Translations under genes and position numbers: made by a program
In this document: positions 1 through 11,321 of the stretch, in pieces
Layout: each line of letters opens with the position of its first letter
How positions within the stretch are numbered: the stretch's first letter is position 1
Notes under the pieces: generated by a model
Databases searched by the model: none
What the model saw: only the letters and a program-made list of their open reading frames with translations
What the model was told of the DNA's origin: nothing
DNA from: Zygnema cylindricum
Taxonomy: Eukaryota; Streptophyta; Zygnematophyceae; Zygnematales; Zygnemataceae
Reading direction: 5' to 3'
Assembly: GCA_037447655.1 (NCBI GenBank)
Contig: JBBHKE010002506.1
Coordinates: 135,650 to 199,649, forward strand
DNA: 64,000 nucleotides

Positions 1-56
1 GGGTTGTGATTGGGTCCGTGTGAGACCATGTGTACGCAAGACTTGCATTCATCTAT
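1..56. repeat. Tail of an upstream R1-type element
   Basis: This stretch resembles the last ~45 bp of the R1 internal region just before the second LTR-like repeat (3905-3950). Both carry a GTCC-GTGTGAGACCA-like run and end in CATTCAT next to the repeat start. It suggests that the repeat at 57-476 also closes another R1 copy lying upstream of the window. Confidence 0.4.
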
Positions 57-476
57 TGATAGGAGTGCACAAGCATAAATAAAGAGTATTGCATAACAAG
101 AGACCCATCTCTCTCACGCATCATATCACACGATGGAAAATTGTTTAGGCAATGGTGTTTAACACTTTATTTATACAAACACATTGTACAGAGAGATCAC
201 ACAGAGACCATCACAGATCACAAAGATTAGACGAATAGTCATAGGAGGAGAATCCAACTTTATTTAGATAGGGAAATGTCCAAGAGACAATTGTAATTTC
301 TACTTCTATAATTCCATTTAAAAGCTACCTAAACTTGCCTCATATATTGTCTACATCTATTTCTCCCATCTCTAAACCCTTGGGAGGCACATAACGGTAC
401 CCCTTCAAGTGTATGTTTTAGGTTTATCTACTGTAACCCTTAACCAAAGGCTAGGGTGAGCGCCTAAAACTAATAG
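57..476 (+). repeat. LTR-like direct repeat, R1 element, left copy
   Basis: This ~420-bp sequence starts TGATAGGAGTGCAC and ends CCTAAAACTAATAG. It recurs in the same orientation at 3951-4396 with roughly 90% identity by eye and a few indels, flanking a gag-like reading frame, which is the layout of an LTR retrotransposon. The repeat has no clear TG...CA ends, and I see neither a convincing primer site nor a polypurine tract. It is followed by a GTTATGGGCCCAC motif that also sits directly after LTR3 copies (for example at 9552), so the two families may share an internal start. Confidence 0.65.
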
Positions 477-677
477 GTTATGGGCCCACTTCGAGTGGTG
501 CCCCGTGTGTCTTCAAAGTCCCTAGAGTAGAAGAGTTGAGTGTAGGTGAATTCGAGTAGTGAGTCAAGGCGACGTCACATCCGACACCTGTAGCTGCAAA
601 GGCATCAAACAAAAATCCAAATCAGAACGGTTTCATCTAAGGTCAAGTAAGACAATACATTCTCCCAAAGGGAGAAG
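477..677 (+). other. R1 internal leader up to the gag frame
   Basis: This is the leader between the left repeat and the clear gag frame. It begins with the TTATGGGCCCA motif that opens gag in LTR3-type copia elements here, but the frame is interrupted. The true gag start is probably near 482 and has been lost to decay. Confidence 0.4.
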
Positions 678-1076
678 ATGAAGCATCATGTCAAAAATAC
701 GGCATGGTCAAAGTGGATGGAGGAGACAACATGGAAAGCTGCAGAGGGCTCACGAAGTGCGAAAGGCGACCACAACTCATTCAGAAGCGCACAAGAGCAG
801 ATCACACCCACATGGTGTAAGAGGATCGAGCTAACCAAGAATATCCTCCAAACATCCTACCAAGATGGAACACCCATGGAATCATACACCACTCACTATT
901 CTAACCTATTAGACCAAGCAAAGTCAACAGGAATAATCTTTTCAGTGGCCACACAGATTTGTTGGTTGATTCTCTCACTACCAAAGCAGTTCCAAAATGT
1001 CCTCACTTGGTTGGAGGAGCAGAACTCGGAACAATGGGAGTGGAACGAAGTGGTGGAGTTGTTGCTGGATATCTAA
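678..1076 (+). pseudogene. Ty1/copia gag (UBN2-type) fragment of R1
   Basis: This 132-residue frame matches the middle of plant copia gag polyproteins. Recognisable pieces are YTTHYSNLLDQAKSTG, QICWLILSLPKQFQNV and EQWEWNEVVELLL, in family order: the helical core that selects the element's own RNA and assembles particles. The N-terminal third is out of frame upstream. Downstream, a decayed CCHC knuckle begins near 1354 (C-Q-Y-Y where C-x-x-C is expected). No protease, integrase or RT follows before the second repeat, so this copy cannot move by itself. It lies 200 bp after the left LTR-like repeat, as expected for gag. Confidence 0.75.
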
Positions 1077-1299
1077 TCCAGCACAACAAACTTGTCCAAA
1101 GTCAACACACACTCGGATGGCTCCAGCAGGTGCGAAGTCTGCGTAAGCGTGGGGAGCCTAGAAATCAGATGTAGCCAAAAAGCCACAATAATCGGTCAGG
1201 CGGTCATCCAAAAAAATCGCATCGACCACAGCAGATTCATCAATCTGCAAATCAGAAACCGAGAAGAAGGTCAAAAAACAGATCCAACCAAGAAGGTGA

Positions 1300-3110
1300 A
1301 GCATGGGAGCATATGGAGGGGCAAAGAGGGAACAATGGGAGATAGGGTGAAATTGTCAATATTACAAGGCAAAATATCCACAGGTGTAGCAAGCGCGACA
1401 AAACCGACAGACCTAGATGCTAAAAGACTCACATGCAGAAGTGGGAGAAGAAAGGAGAGCAACTAGGACAAGAAAGTCAAATCCTCACCAAAAATGAAAC
1501 GCTAACAGAATGCTCCACGGATCAAGCACCACCCTCACCAAACATAAGTTTTAAGCCATCACCACTCGCCATCACAAACCCCACAGGTGGAGAGGACTCG
1601 AGCGTCGAAGAGGACGAAGATCCTGCAAAACCATGGAGAGATGTGTTAGAATTTCCAAAAGCAGAAACTAACATACCATGGAGAGTGTTAAGAGTTAACT
1701 GAAACTGAAACTAACACAAAAGAATTCAGATTAGAGGCTGCAAACAGAGATACAAATCTAAAGTAGCCGCAGAAAAGGAAAAGTCTTTATTAAACTCAAA
1801 GGCTGGATGCTCAACGACTAACAAACATAGACAGTTGAGCAGGGCAAAGGAGGGGACAGATGGGAACTCACCATCGAAGAAATCGAGCGAGGAGGAACCG
1901 AGAAGCGAGCAGAATGTTGGAGCATTGGAATCCTCCGTCGAGCCCCCTAGCAAAGAAGACATCACGAGTCTTCATGTCAACGGAAAAGATGGGAAGTATG
2001 CGAACAAAAAAGGAGAAAGAAGTTAGATATTGTCATTAGAGAAGCGTGAGAAGAAAACACATTTGCAAGAAAGGATGAAACCTTAGCAACATGAACCTCA
2101 CCAAATTTCCAAGAAATAACAATAACACTCAGAACTCTTTTAGGCATCTCTGCAGAAAAAGAATGCCGGCAGAAATTGGACAATTTCACCGAAATTCACT
2201 AAGAGGGAGCCAAGAATCCGCCGATAGTGGGAGCGCAAAATGAGCAAAACCCACTGGTCAAGTCCAATCCATCAGAAATTCAAGCCAAATCTGCCAAAAG
2301 AAATAATGTGTCAGAAATGCAGGCCAAGAAAACTCCAAAGACCTACAAGGAGGTATTGCTAATCCCAAGCAACAATACAGTAGGAAGTGGAATGATTTAA
2401 GGGAGGGAGAAAGTAGACTAACAGAAATTTGGAAGGAAATTTAACCTTGCTAAGTCTCCATCCTCAAAGATTCGGGCAACGACCGATCACAGCGGAAGGC
2501 GTGAGTGGGTCAGAAAAATTTCTCAAAGGAAAACTAACATCAATATGTGAAGTTGAACTATCCAGGGAGAAACTAATTGCAAGTGCAGCAACAGCAAGGG
2601 AAAGCACGATCTCATTTCAGGTAGCAAAAGGAGAAACGGGGATCAGCTTGACAGTGGAACCTCATCAAGAAGCAAAAATGCAAATCTTACCTCAAGAATC
2701 CGCGAGACAAATTGGGAGACACCTTAGATCTCTGCCATAGAAGGTGCAGCAAAAGCCGTGGATAGGAAAAAAGAGAAAGAATTCCCAAACCTTAAATCCC
2801 TTGGCAAACTCAAGATTAAAGGATTAAGAGGGGAAAAAGGGGAAAACAACTTAGAGGAAAAGTTATACCTAAGTTAGGAAAACACTCTAAGTTATAGTAG
2901 TCTAAGTGATAGAGGGAGTCTTAACCGTGACATCCTACGCTATGGCACAGAGGAAAATGACTTAAAAGAAATTAGAAGAGAAAAATTGAAGAAAACAAAG
3001 GTGAAACCTATAATTACAGAACTGTAAGAGCGCCTCCCACTATATTGATGCGACAAGGGCGGTGGTACAAGTTCCTTTGTGAGCGAGTGACGATGGCGCG
3101 ACCGTTGCAA
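1300..3110 (+). repeat. R1 internal region, non-coding remainder
   Basis: This purine-rich region follows gag. It holds only short open frames (1433-1702, 1835-2026, 2429-2740) that match no family I know. The same frames with a few substitutions occur in the second copy at 6109-7743, so they descend from one template. The frame at 7105-7743 is longer (212 residues) than its counterpart here, where a stop near 2740 shortens it. A long non-coding body carried with gag alone is typical of large non-autonomous LTR derivatives. Confidence 0.5.
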
Positions 3111-3330
3111 AATTCAAGGGACGTAATCGCAGCCACAAGTTTAAGCATCGAACGATCAAAATTGGTCGAGCGACGCCAATTTCATCACGCGACACTTCGT
3201 GCACAAAAAGTACGATCGCCCATTTCTAGGGACGTCATCGCGACCACAAATTCATTTATCGAACGATGTAAATTGCACGAGCGACGACAATTTCACAGCG
3301 GAATTCAATGCGAGATCGAAATATGTTCTT
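3110..3330 (+). repeat. Two ~110-bp direct repeats in R1
   Basis: The block GGGACGTAATCGCAGCCACA near 3119 recurs as GGGACGTCATCGCGACCACA near 3229, and the similarity continues through the AATCGAACGAT and GAGCGACG motifs. The unit is about 110 bp. The same pair is present in the second R1 copy around 7846-8040. Both reading frames across it look protein-like only because the DNA repeats. Confidence 0.6.
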
Positions 3331-3379
3331 TTCGCGACAGTATATCGACGGTTGAGGTTCACTAATAATTACGCGAAAC

Positions 3380-3799
3380 TTGGATTTTGAGAATCGGACG
3401 ATCGAAAGGGATTACACGTCATGTAATCCGATTAAGGAGTCAGTAGCTAATGATAAAGTCGCCAGCTGCGCAATTCCTTTGTACGGCACATGGCTCATTT
3501 CAGTCAACGTACGACGAGACAAGATTTTAAGGACCACAGGTGGTCCCAACGGAGAAAAATATTACGTTAAACAAAATCTGCCAAGTACTAACGGAATCGC
3601 AGATTTCATTGATTTAACAGGGTACAAATTTTACGAAAATGATTACGCAAGTATAGTACCACTGAAGCGCCAAGCAATTATCGATTTGAGGAAATCAAAA
3701 AGCAAGGCAAATATGGACATGACATCGAGTGCGAGTGTTGGTTTAAGACGATCTCGGCCGATATTATGTACGGAAATCGGATCGCCGATATTGTACTGA
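3380..3799 (+). CDS. Hypothetical 139-residue ORF in the R1 3' half
   Basis: This open frame of 139 residues at the end of the R1 body is rich in K, R, N and S, with a block reading YGTWLISVNVR. I recognise no domain. In the second copy the homologous frame (8104-8352) keeps the first ~70 residues and then diverges where homology between the copies stops at 8311. Conservation over 70 residues could simply reflect recent duplication. I give it low confidence as a real gene. Confidence 0.25.
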   Translation: MDFENRTIERDYTSCNPIKESVANDKVASCAIPLYGTWLISVNVRRDKILRTTGGPNGEKYYVKQNLPSTNGIADFIDLTGYKFYENDYASIVPLKRQAIIDLRKSKSKANMDMTSSASVGLRRSRPILCTEIGSPILY

Positions 3800-3950
3800 G
3801 GGTAGGATCGAATTGTACAAAATCGAGGGATGATTCCACGACATACATTTTATTGCGAATCTTACGCATCTTTGGGCGCGGCCACTGACGGCTGACATTG
3901 TACATTTTGGTGTCCACACATTGGACCACATAGTGCACACATTCATATTG

Positions 3951-4396
3951 TGATGGGAGTGCACAAGCATAAATAGAGAGTATTACATAGCAAGAGACCC
4001 ATCTCTCTCACGCATCATATCATAGAATGGCAAATTGTTTAGGCAATGGTGTTAAACACTTTATTTATACAAACACATTGTATAAAGAGACCACAGAGAC
4101 CATCACAAATCACAAAGATCAGAGGAATAGTCATAGGAGGAGAATCCAACTTTATTTAGATAGGGAAATGTCCAAGAGACAATTGTAATTTCTACTTGTA
4201 TAATTCTATTTAAAAGATGGCTAATCCTGCCTCATCTATTGTCTACATCTATTTCTTCTCCCATCTCTAAACCCTTGTGAGGCAAATAACGGTACCCCTT
4301 GCACTATATGTTTCAGGTTTATCTACCCTAACCGGTTTCAAGTTTATCTACTCTAACCCTCCACCACGGGCTAGGGTGAGCGCCTAAAACTAATAG
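3951..4396 (+). repeat. LTR-like direct repeat, R1 element, right copy
   Basis: This is the second copy of the 57-476 repeat, 446 bp, beginning TGATGGGAGTGCAC and ending CTAAAACTAATAG. It carries a ~25-bp insertion with a second TTTATCTAC...CTAACC unit near 4340. No 5-bp target duplication is visible when its right flank (CAACA) is compared with the left flank of the first copy. Confidence 0.65.
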
Positions 4397-6022
4397 CAAC
4401 AGTGTGGGATTCAACCAATCTCTTCTTTCAAATTTGGTTGCAAATTTATTTTGGATGCGTCGTACTTTGTAGGATTTTGCTGAGACGCTGGGGTAGTTTA
4501 TCAATGCATGTTCTAAAAGTTCTTTAGTGAAGAGTCTCTAAAAAATAAATATTGTCAAGTCTCAAGATCACCTCACTAGTGCCTAGTGAGTTATTGAGAG
4601 AGCTATTTTCACCTTTCATTATCGAAAAAATAGCACATTAGCTTACAATGGTTGACCAAAGACGTATCAAACGAAGGCATAAGGCTACTTGAACGCCCCT
4701 AAGATCAATAGGGTGGTTCGAAAAGGGGTAATAGAAAATGTGATCCTTCGGCTAACCCTTTATGTAGGATAACAAGGACGATGACGTTTGGACACAAAAA
4801 ATATGGCCAACAAAACGTAGATGCGTGCAAAAAACATAGGAAATAAGTAATTAATAACTTATTATACTTCTTTAATCTAGCGCCCATTTCTATAAAGACA
4901 TTAACACAATTCGCCTCGACAATCATTCAAAATGACAACGATGCTGAATTTATATGATAGACGTTTTCTTTGTACCTTGCTAAACTATAAATATCATGAG
5001 CACTCCATATACTATTTAAAAATGACGTTGTAGAAAGGTACAATTTAACCGTGCTCTATGTTTTACTTTGCCAATGTGCCGTTAATATTCTGGGTTAAAT
5101 TCGTCATCAGCGCTACCTATCTTTGAAATCTTTGTCCCACTAGTATTCTGCATAAAACCACTCCTATGGAAGCATGGATGAATGGTCATCAATTGAGCGA
5201 GATGTTTCTCACCTTTGAATATTTGGCTGCGAAATGTGGTATAAATGCCATGTTCAGTCTTCAAGGAAGTCGGGCACCCGTGCACTTTATGGCACATTTG
5301 TTACATATGTCCTAAACTTTGAAACACATTGTGTCTCGTGTCCACTTAACCATCGTGCTATCACCGCATGAGAAGTAGTTTCCAACATGACCACTCTTCA
5401 TGAACTCTCCCCTCGTATGTCTCTCCCCTTTTTTTTGTTCATCACTCACTATTTTCTTTTCTCTTTTCTTGAAATCATTCCCTCCCCCGATTCCCTACTT
5501 TGCAAAGTTCTCTTCTATTTTTACCACTCTTTACCCTCAGTATCTGTTAAATCCTCCTTCATCTCCTCTTTCATTCAAGAATGTAGTTTTTTTCCACTCT
5601 TTTTATCACCAACTAACCCATTTTACACGCAATCTCCCCCCAAAACCTATTCCCCCCTATCCAACGATGATCTACTTTTTGATTTACTTTCTCAGTTGAT
5701 GCCCATTCCCCAACCATTTTCATCTCTGGTTCCACTATCACCCTCCTCCCCTCCTCTCCCTCACCTTTTTGGTCCTAACTTTCCAACTTCCCCTCGTCCA
5801 AATCCAGCTTGGTCATGACATCCTCCCACTTGTGTTATTGAAGCAATGGGGCCATCTTTCTCGGGCGTACCCTTATTCGTTGGTGTCTCTGCCTCACCCG
5901 ATCTTGCTCCTCTCTTTGTTAAATGTGAACTAAAGCCCCAAGACGACTTTTTGCGGAAGTGTGCCATAACCAAAGTGTTATGCCGTTATTTCAAAATACA
6001 CATGCTCATCCCAACTCTTATT
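4397..6022. other. Unassigned DNA between the two R1 copies
   Basis: I recognise no gene here. 5400-5820 is strongly pyrimidine-rich (TTTTTC/CTCC runs), which creates long but meaningless open frames rich in F, P, S and L. The homology with R1 begins at about 6023, inside the decayed gag zinc-knuckle region. Confidence 0.5.
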
Positions 6023-8311
6023 TTGCAATTGTGAGTATTACAAGGCAAAATATCCACAGGTGTAGCAAGCGCGACAAAACCGACAGACCTAGATGCTAAA
6101 ATACTCACATGCAGAAGTGGGAGCAGAAAGGAGAGCAACTAGGACAAGAAAGTCAAATCCTCACCAAAAATGAAACACTAACGGAATGCTCCACGGATGA
6201 AGCACCACCCTCACCAAACATAAGTTTTAAGCCATCACCACTCGCCATCACAAACCCCACAGGTGGAGAGGCCTCGAGCGTCGAAGAGGACGAAGATCCT
6301 GCAAAACCATGGAGAGATGTGTTAGAATTTCCAAAAGCAGAAACTAACATACCATGGAGAGTGTTAAAAGTTAACTGAAACTGAAACTAACACAAAAGAA
6401 TTCAGATTAGAGGCTGCAAACAGAGATACAAATCTAAAGTAGCCGCAGAAAAGGAAAAGTCTTTATTAAACTCAAAGGCTGAATGCTCAAGGACTAACAA
6501 ACATAGATAGTTGAGCAGGGCAAAAGAGAGGACAGATGGGAACTCACCATCGAAGAAATCGAGTGAGGAGGATCCGAGAAGCGAGCAGAATGTTGGAGCA
6601 TTGGAATCCTCCGTCGAGCCCCCTAGCAAAGAAGACATCACGAGTCTTCATGTCAACGGAAAAGATGGGAAGTATGCGAACAAAAAAGGAGAAAGAAGTT
6701 AGATATTGTCATTAGAGAAGCGTGAGAAGAAAACACATTTGCAAGAAAGGATGAAACCTTAGCAACATGAACCTCACCAAATTTCCAAGAAATAACAATA
6801 ACACTCAGAACTCTTTTAGGCATCTCTGCAGAAAAAGAATGCCGGCAGAAATTGGACAATTTCACCGAAATTCACTAAGAGGGAGCCAAGAATCCGCCGA
6901 TAGTGGGAGCGCAAAATGAGCAAAACCCACTGGTCAAGTCCAATCCATCAGAAATTCAAGCCAAATCTGCCAAAAGAAATAATGTGTCAGAAATGCAGGC
7001 CAAGAAAACTCCAAAGACCTACAAGGAGGTATTGCTAATCCCAAGCAACAATACAGTAGGAAGTGGAATGATTTAAGGGAGGGAGAAAGTAGACTAACAG
7101 AAATTTGGAAGGAAATTTAACCTTGCTAAGTCTCCATCCTCAAAGATTCGGGCAACGACCGATCACAGCGGAAGGCGTGAGTGGGTCAGAAAAATTTCTC
7201 AAAGGAAAACTAACATCAATATGTGAAGGAAAACTAACATCAATATGTGAAGTTGAACTATCCAGGGAGAAACTAATTGCAAGTGCAGCAGCAGCAAGGG
7301 AAAGCACGATCTCATTTCAGGTAGCAAAAGGAGAAACGGGGATCAGCTTGACAGTGGAACCTCATCAAGAAGCAAAAATGCAAATCTTACCTCAAGAATC
7401 CGCGAGACAAATTGGGAGACACCTCAGATCTCCGCCAGAGGAAAGCCTCCACATAGAAGGCGCAGCAAAAGCCATGGATAGGAAAAAAGGGAAAAAATTC
7501 CAAAACCTTAAATTTCTTGACAATCTCAAGATTAAAGGATTAAGAGGGGAAGAAGGGGAAAACAACTTAGAGGAAAAGTTATACCTAAGTCAGGAAAACA
7601 CTCTAAGTTATAGTAGTCTAAGTGATAGAGGGAGTCTTAGCCGTGACATCCTACGCTATGGCAGAGAGGAAAATGACTTAAAAGAAATTAGAAGGGAAAA
7701 ATTCAAGAAAACAAAGGAGAAACCTAAAAGTACAGAACTGTAAGAGCGCCTCCCACTATATGGATGCGACAAGGGCTGCGGTACAAGTTCCTTTGTGAGC
7801 GAGCGACGATGGGGCGAATAAAAAATATCGTTGCACAATTCAAGCAACGTAATCGCAGCCATAAGTTTAAGCATCGAACGATCAAAATTGGTAGAGCGAC
7901 GAAAATTTCATCACGCGACGCTTCACGAACAAAAAGTACGATCGCCCATTTCGAGGGACGTCATCGCGACCACAAATTCATTAATCGAACGTTGTAAATT
8001 GTGGAGGGATGACAATTTTATTGCGGAAGTAAATGCGAGGTCGAAATATGTTCTTTTCGCGACAATATATCATGTTTCAGGTTCACCAAGAATTATGTGA
8101 AACTTGGATTTTGAGAATCAGACAAACGAAAGCGATTACACGTCATGTAATTTGATTAAAGAATCAGTAGCAAATGACAAAGTCACCAGTAGCAGAATTC
8201 CTTTTTATGGCACATGGCTCATTTCGGTCAACGTACGACAAGACAAGATTTTAAGGACCACAGGTGCCCCCAACGGAGAAAAATATTACGTAAAACAAAA
8301 TCTGCCAAGTG
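6023..8311 (+). repeat. Second, partial copy of the R1 internal region
   Basis: This is nearly identical to 1348-3588, including the frames at 6109-6378, 6511-6702 and 7105-7743. It starts in the gag zinc-knuckle region and stops abruptly after the shared TCTGCCAAGT, so it lacks LTRs and gag. It carries a 24-bp tandem duplication at 7204-7251 that the first copy lacks. The 212-residue frame at 7105-7743 is longer here than in the first copy. It could be a second truncated insertion or a local segmental duplication. Confidence 0.75.
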
Positions 8312-8349
8312 TTGTTCTACAACCACCGGTGCAGGTGGAGGAGCAGCAG

Positions 8350-8744
8350 TAGTAGTGGAAGTAGACATAATCTCACTCACAGAAGCTTATCAAGAATCCT
8401 ATCAAACTGCTGTTTTCTACAGATCACCAAATCTGATATAATGAACCAAATTGCTTCACACTATACCACAGTATAGAATATCATAAGGGCTGACAACTCC
8501 CAAAGTTTCAGCTTAATTGATCCAACATACACCAAGATATGCAACTCAGAAGTTTCCCAAAAACAGTCTGCAGATTACACAGTCTGGAAGTCTGGATACA
8601 TAAACTGTTCTACGTCCTAAGTCTTATACTCTTCACTTAGTTGTACTTCAACATAGTGCTGTGCCGCTGATACAAGTGTTCCTACAAGATACGTCCAAAA
8701 GAACTAAACTGCCACTAAGGTCTAAGTGCACCGATACACATGAT
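8350..8744 (-). repeat. LTR2-family fragment
   Basis: This region shares blocks with the complete LTR2 copy at 12625-13706, such as CAGAGTTTCCCAAAAAC (here AGAAGTTTCCCAAAAACAGT at 8550) and CTAAGTC..TATACTC. It is truncated at both ends between the R1 copy and an LTR3 copy. Confidence 0.45.
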
Positions 8745-9547
8745 ATATTTGACGCATATATATCTATTGATCTAAAAGACTAATTCGCAGCAGACTAACG
8801 AAAACGCGCATTAATCAATTCATGCATGGAAGCGAATCGAAGCCGTATAAATACAACTGATCAGACGCCCACCATTACAACCACCACCCACAATAAGCTT
8901 TCGGCGGCCTTTGGGGATAGCCTCATGCGGTGCCACGTGGCGCCACATTATTTGATATCGTAGAAGATGGGAGGAGGAACCATGGCTCTCGATTTGGCAG
9001 ATTTCACCTTGTAGACCATGTCGCACAATGGCCGTACAATAAATACATTGCCCATCGCACCTTCTTGTATTATATAGTGTTCCTATTCGACTAGAGTTTA
9101 GTAGTAGGTAGTCGTGAGTAGGCAGACCAAGACTTAGTGATATTTAGGTACCTCTCTCTACGAGAGCTTGTAACTATAAAGGTCATCTTTGACCAGCCAT
9201 AACTTAATGCTCAGGGGAGCAAATTCAGTGATTCTTTTTGCCGCGGACTCAGGGGAGTCCAGGCTACACATGGGTGTAGTCGGTTCAAGTTTTTGCTTGC
9301 CGAGGTGGCTGCATTTCTAAGGGAAAGTCAAAGTGGGTGAATGTATCCAAATCACATATTCTAACTTTGCATTCTGTGGTGGAATTGAGCACACAAAAAG
9401 TTTTATTTCATAGGGGTGAAGCTGTAATGGGGCTCTGATTTTAAAGGGGTCAATCATTTGGGTTTATATAAACTTGGATTCCGCACTATCTAGATAAGCT
9501 TCTTTGGATCAGCGAATTCTGTGTGGCAATGGAGCCCATAGAATTTC
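8745..9547 (+). repeat. LTR3 copy 1, 5'-truncated
   Basis: This matches the LTR3 family: GCATGGAAGCGAATCGAAGC, a CCACGTGGCGCCA G-box region (8932-8945), a TATATAGTG TATA-like box (9073), the block AAAGGTCATCTTTGACC, and a 3' end CAATGGAGCCCATAGAATTT. The 5' third, including the SINE-like module found in the other copies, is missing and replaced by an LTR2 fragment. A copia gag opens just after it, so this acts as a 5' LTR. Confidence 0.7.
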
Positions 9548-10560
9548 AGGTTATGGGCCCACCATTTAGGATGCCTATGTTCGATGGAACAGACTTCACT
9601 TATTGGGAGTTTACGATGGAGGGATTGCTTTTCGGAAAGCATTTGTGGGGAATTGTTTCGGGGCAAGTGAGGTGTCCGCCACCCAACCTTGGTGGAACTC
9701 ATTATGGAGAATCATCTGGGGCTTCCCAGAAACCAACTGAGTTCAGATGTAACGCAAGGTGAAGGGAAAATCATTGCCATAGAAGGGAAAAAAGGGGAGA
9801 AGGATAAAGGGACACCTATGGTGAGGGGAGCTAAGCTCTCCGCTACAGCTCCACTTGGAGGAGTTAAAAGTAAAACTGAAGAAAATGATAGTAAAATTTG
9901 GGAGTATAAAAACACTATAACAAAACATCTTATAATAAGATATGTGTCTAAGTCCATAGCTATCACTCTTTTAAGTCTAACTAAGTCTTCGGAAATCTAT
10001 GAAACACTAAGTCAGATTTATAAGAGTGAGACTATTCAGAGGCAGCAATTAGTAAAACAGGAAATAGGGGCCTATGTTTATAAAGGCGGTAGCATGATAC
10101 AGTTTTGCAATGATATTGCTGTGCTATATGTTGAGCTTGCTAGTGCGGGATATGTAGAGTCTGAGGAGAGAAAGATTAATACACTACTCGTGAAACTCCT
10201 AAATGAGTACGAAAACATCATTTATCGTATGCAGGCAATGGGTGGCTCCTCATGGACTTGGAGCTTTACCATGGGATAATTCTTTTGAGGGAAAGCACTT
10301 TGGAGCTTCGTAAGGGGAAGTGACAGTGTGAATGCATTTACAGCTGGTGGTGATTGGCGGAAGCGTGATGAGAGTAACGGCGGTGAAGAGCGGAAGAGTG
10401 ATGAGAGGAAGAAAGACGAAGGTAAACCTTATCGGAACTTTGGTGGAAAGAGAGGGAGAGGAAAAGAAAGGGGAGCTTTGAAAAAAGGAGTTTGCTTCTT
10501 TTGTAGGGAATAGGGTCATTACATGGAGGGATGCCTTTGTTTAGAAGAACTTAGAAGTTT
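9523..10560 (+). pseudogene. Ty1/copia gag with decayed CCHC knuckle
   Basis: Gag of an LTR3-type copia element. It opens with MGPPFRMPMFDGTDFTYW just after the LTR, shifts frame near 9720, then runs in the frame of 9689-10279 (YKGGSMIQFCNDIAVLYVEL; ERKINTLLVKLLNEYENIIY). After another break come the basic linker (FTAGGDWRKRDES) at 10328-10513 and a knuckle reading C-F-F-C-R-E-stop-G-H-Y-M-E-G-C at 10492-10535. At least two frameshifts and a stop inside the knuckle make it non-functional. Its closest relative in the window is the gag at 51381. Confidence 0.8.
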
Positions 10561-10565
10561 GGAAC

Positions 10566-11321
10566 GTGGATGAGGAGGAAGAAAGGGAAGAGCAGGAAGA
10601 GGATAAAGAAATCTTAGAGCTTCTCCACATCGGTAGAATGGAGAAGAGAGAAAAGTACACAGAAATTCCAGGAAACCAACAGTGTGCTTTTGGAGGTATA
10701 AGGGAAGTAAAGGGAAGGGAGGTACTTAAAGGAGTTAGACATGATGTGGATGTCAAGGAGTATAGAAAGTCAGATCTAGAATCTATAATTGAAAAAGGGA
10801 AAAATAAAAATAATGAGGATAATTTTATAGATATTTTGGAAACAGAAAACTGGTCGGAAAAGGAGACTTCAACGGATTCTGAGAAAAGGGGAGAAGTAAA
10901 TCTTGAGGGGGTATTAAAAGATAGGGGAGAAGAGGAATATTTAATGAAAGGTTTAGGAGAGGAGAAATATTTATTGGGAATAAAGATAGAAAGTGATAGC
11001 GGAAAGAATTCCATGGGAGAGAGTGAGGAAAGTTCTGAAAATGGGGTGAGTATCATGGATAAAAATATGAGTACGGAAGACGTAGATCTTATGAGGAACT
11101 TAGTGGGGACACTTGTTTTGTGGGAAAATTTGGGGGGTAATGGATTTGACATCACTAATGGGAGTGATGGCATTTATGAAGGTGTGCCTGTAAAAGGGTT
11201 AGCATCTTGGTGTGTGTTGCACATTGGAGATGGGGCTGGCTGTTTGAATTGCAAGAGGGAAATTGGATTCAGTGTGGATAGAAAAGAGATGAGTGTTGTT
11301 CATAGCCCTTTTCAGCCATGA
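10566..11321 (+). CDS. 251-residue fused ORF: gag tail plus RNase H piece
   Basis: An uninterrupted, very acidic frame. Residues 1-45 match the gag-to-protease linker of the neighbouring elements (acidic run, then NQQCAFGG; compare RRQKCAFGG at 52550). Residues ~131-142 (GEEKYLLGIKIE) match the end of copia RT (GEARYILGIQ at 62860 minus). Residues ~177-230 align with the start of RNase H in the 62324-62629 element: R-N/Y-L-V/I-G-T, LGG, DIT, SDG-x-Y and VL-x-x-GDGA. Protease, integrase and most of RT are absent. The last eight residues and the stop lie in the LTR2 repeat that starts at 11294. The ORF therefore looks like an internal-deletion derivative that stayed in frame. Whether it is translated is unknown. 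Confidence 0.5.
   Translation: MDEEEEREEQEEDKEILELLHIGRMEKREKYTEIPGNQQCAFGGIREVKGREVLKGVRHDVDVKEYRKSDLESIIEKGKNKNNEDNFIDILETENWSEKETSTDSEKRGEVNLEGVLKDRGEEEYLMKGLGEEKYLLGIKIESDSGKNSMGESEESSENGVSIMDKNMSTEDVDLMRNLVGTLVLWENLGGNGFDITNGSDGIYEGVPVKGLASWCVLHIGDGAGCLNCKREIGFSVDRKEMSVVHSPFQP

Noticed and set aside
5387-5818. 143-residue ORF with hydrophobic stretches that could look like a membrane protein
   Set aside because: The DNA is pyrimidine-rich, which gives F, L, P and S in all frames, and a second frame is equally open.
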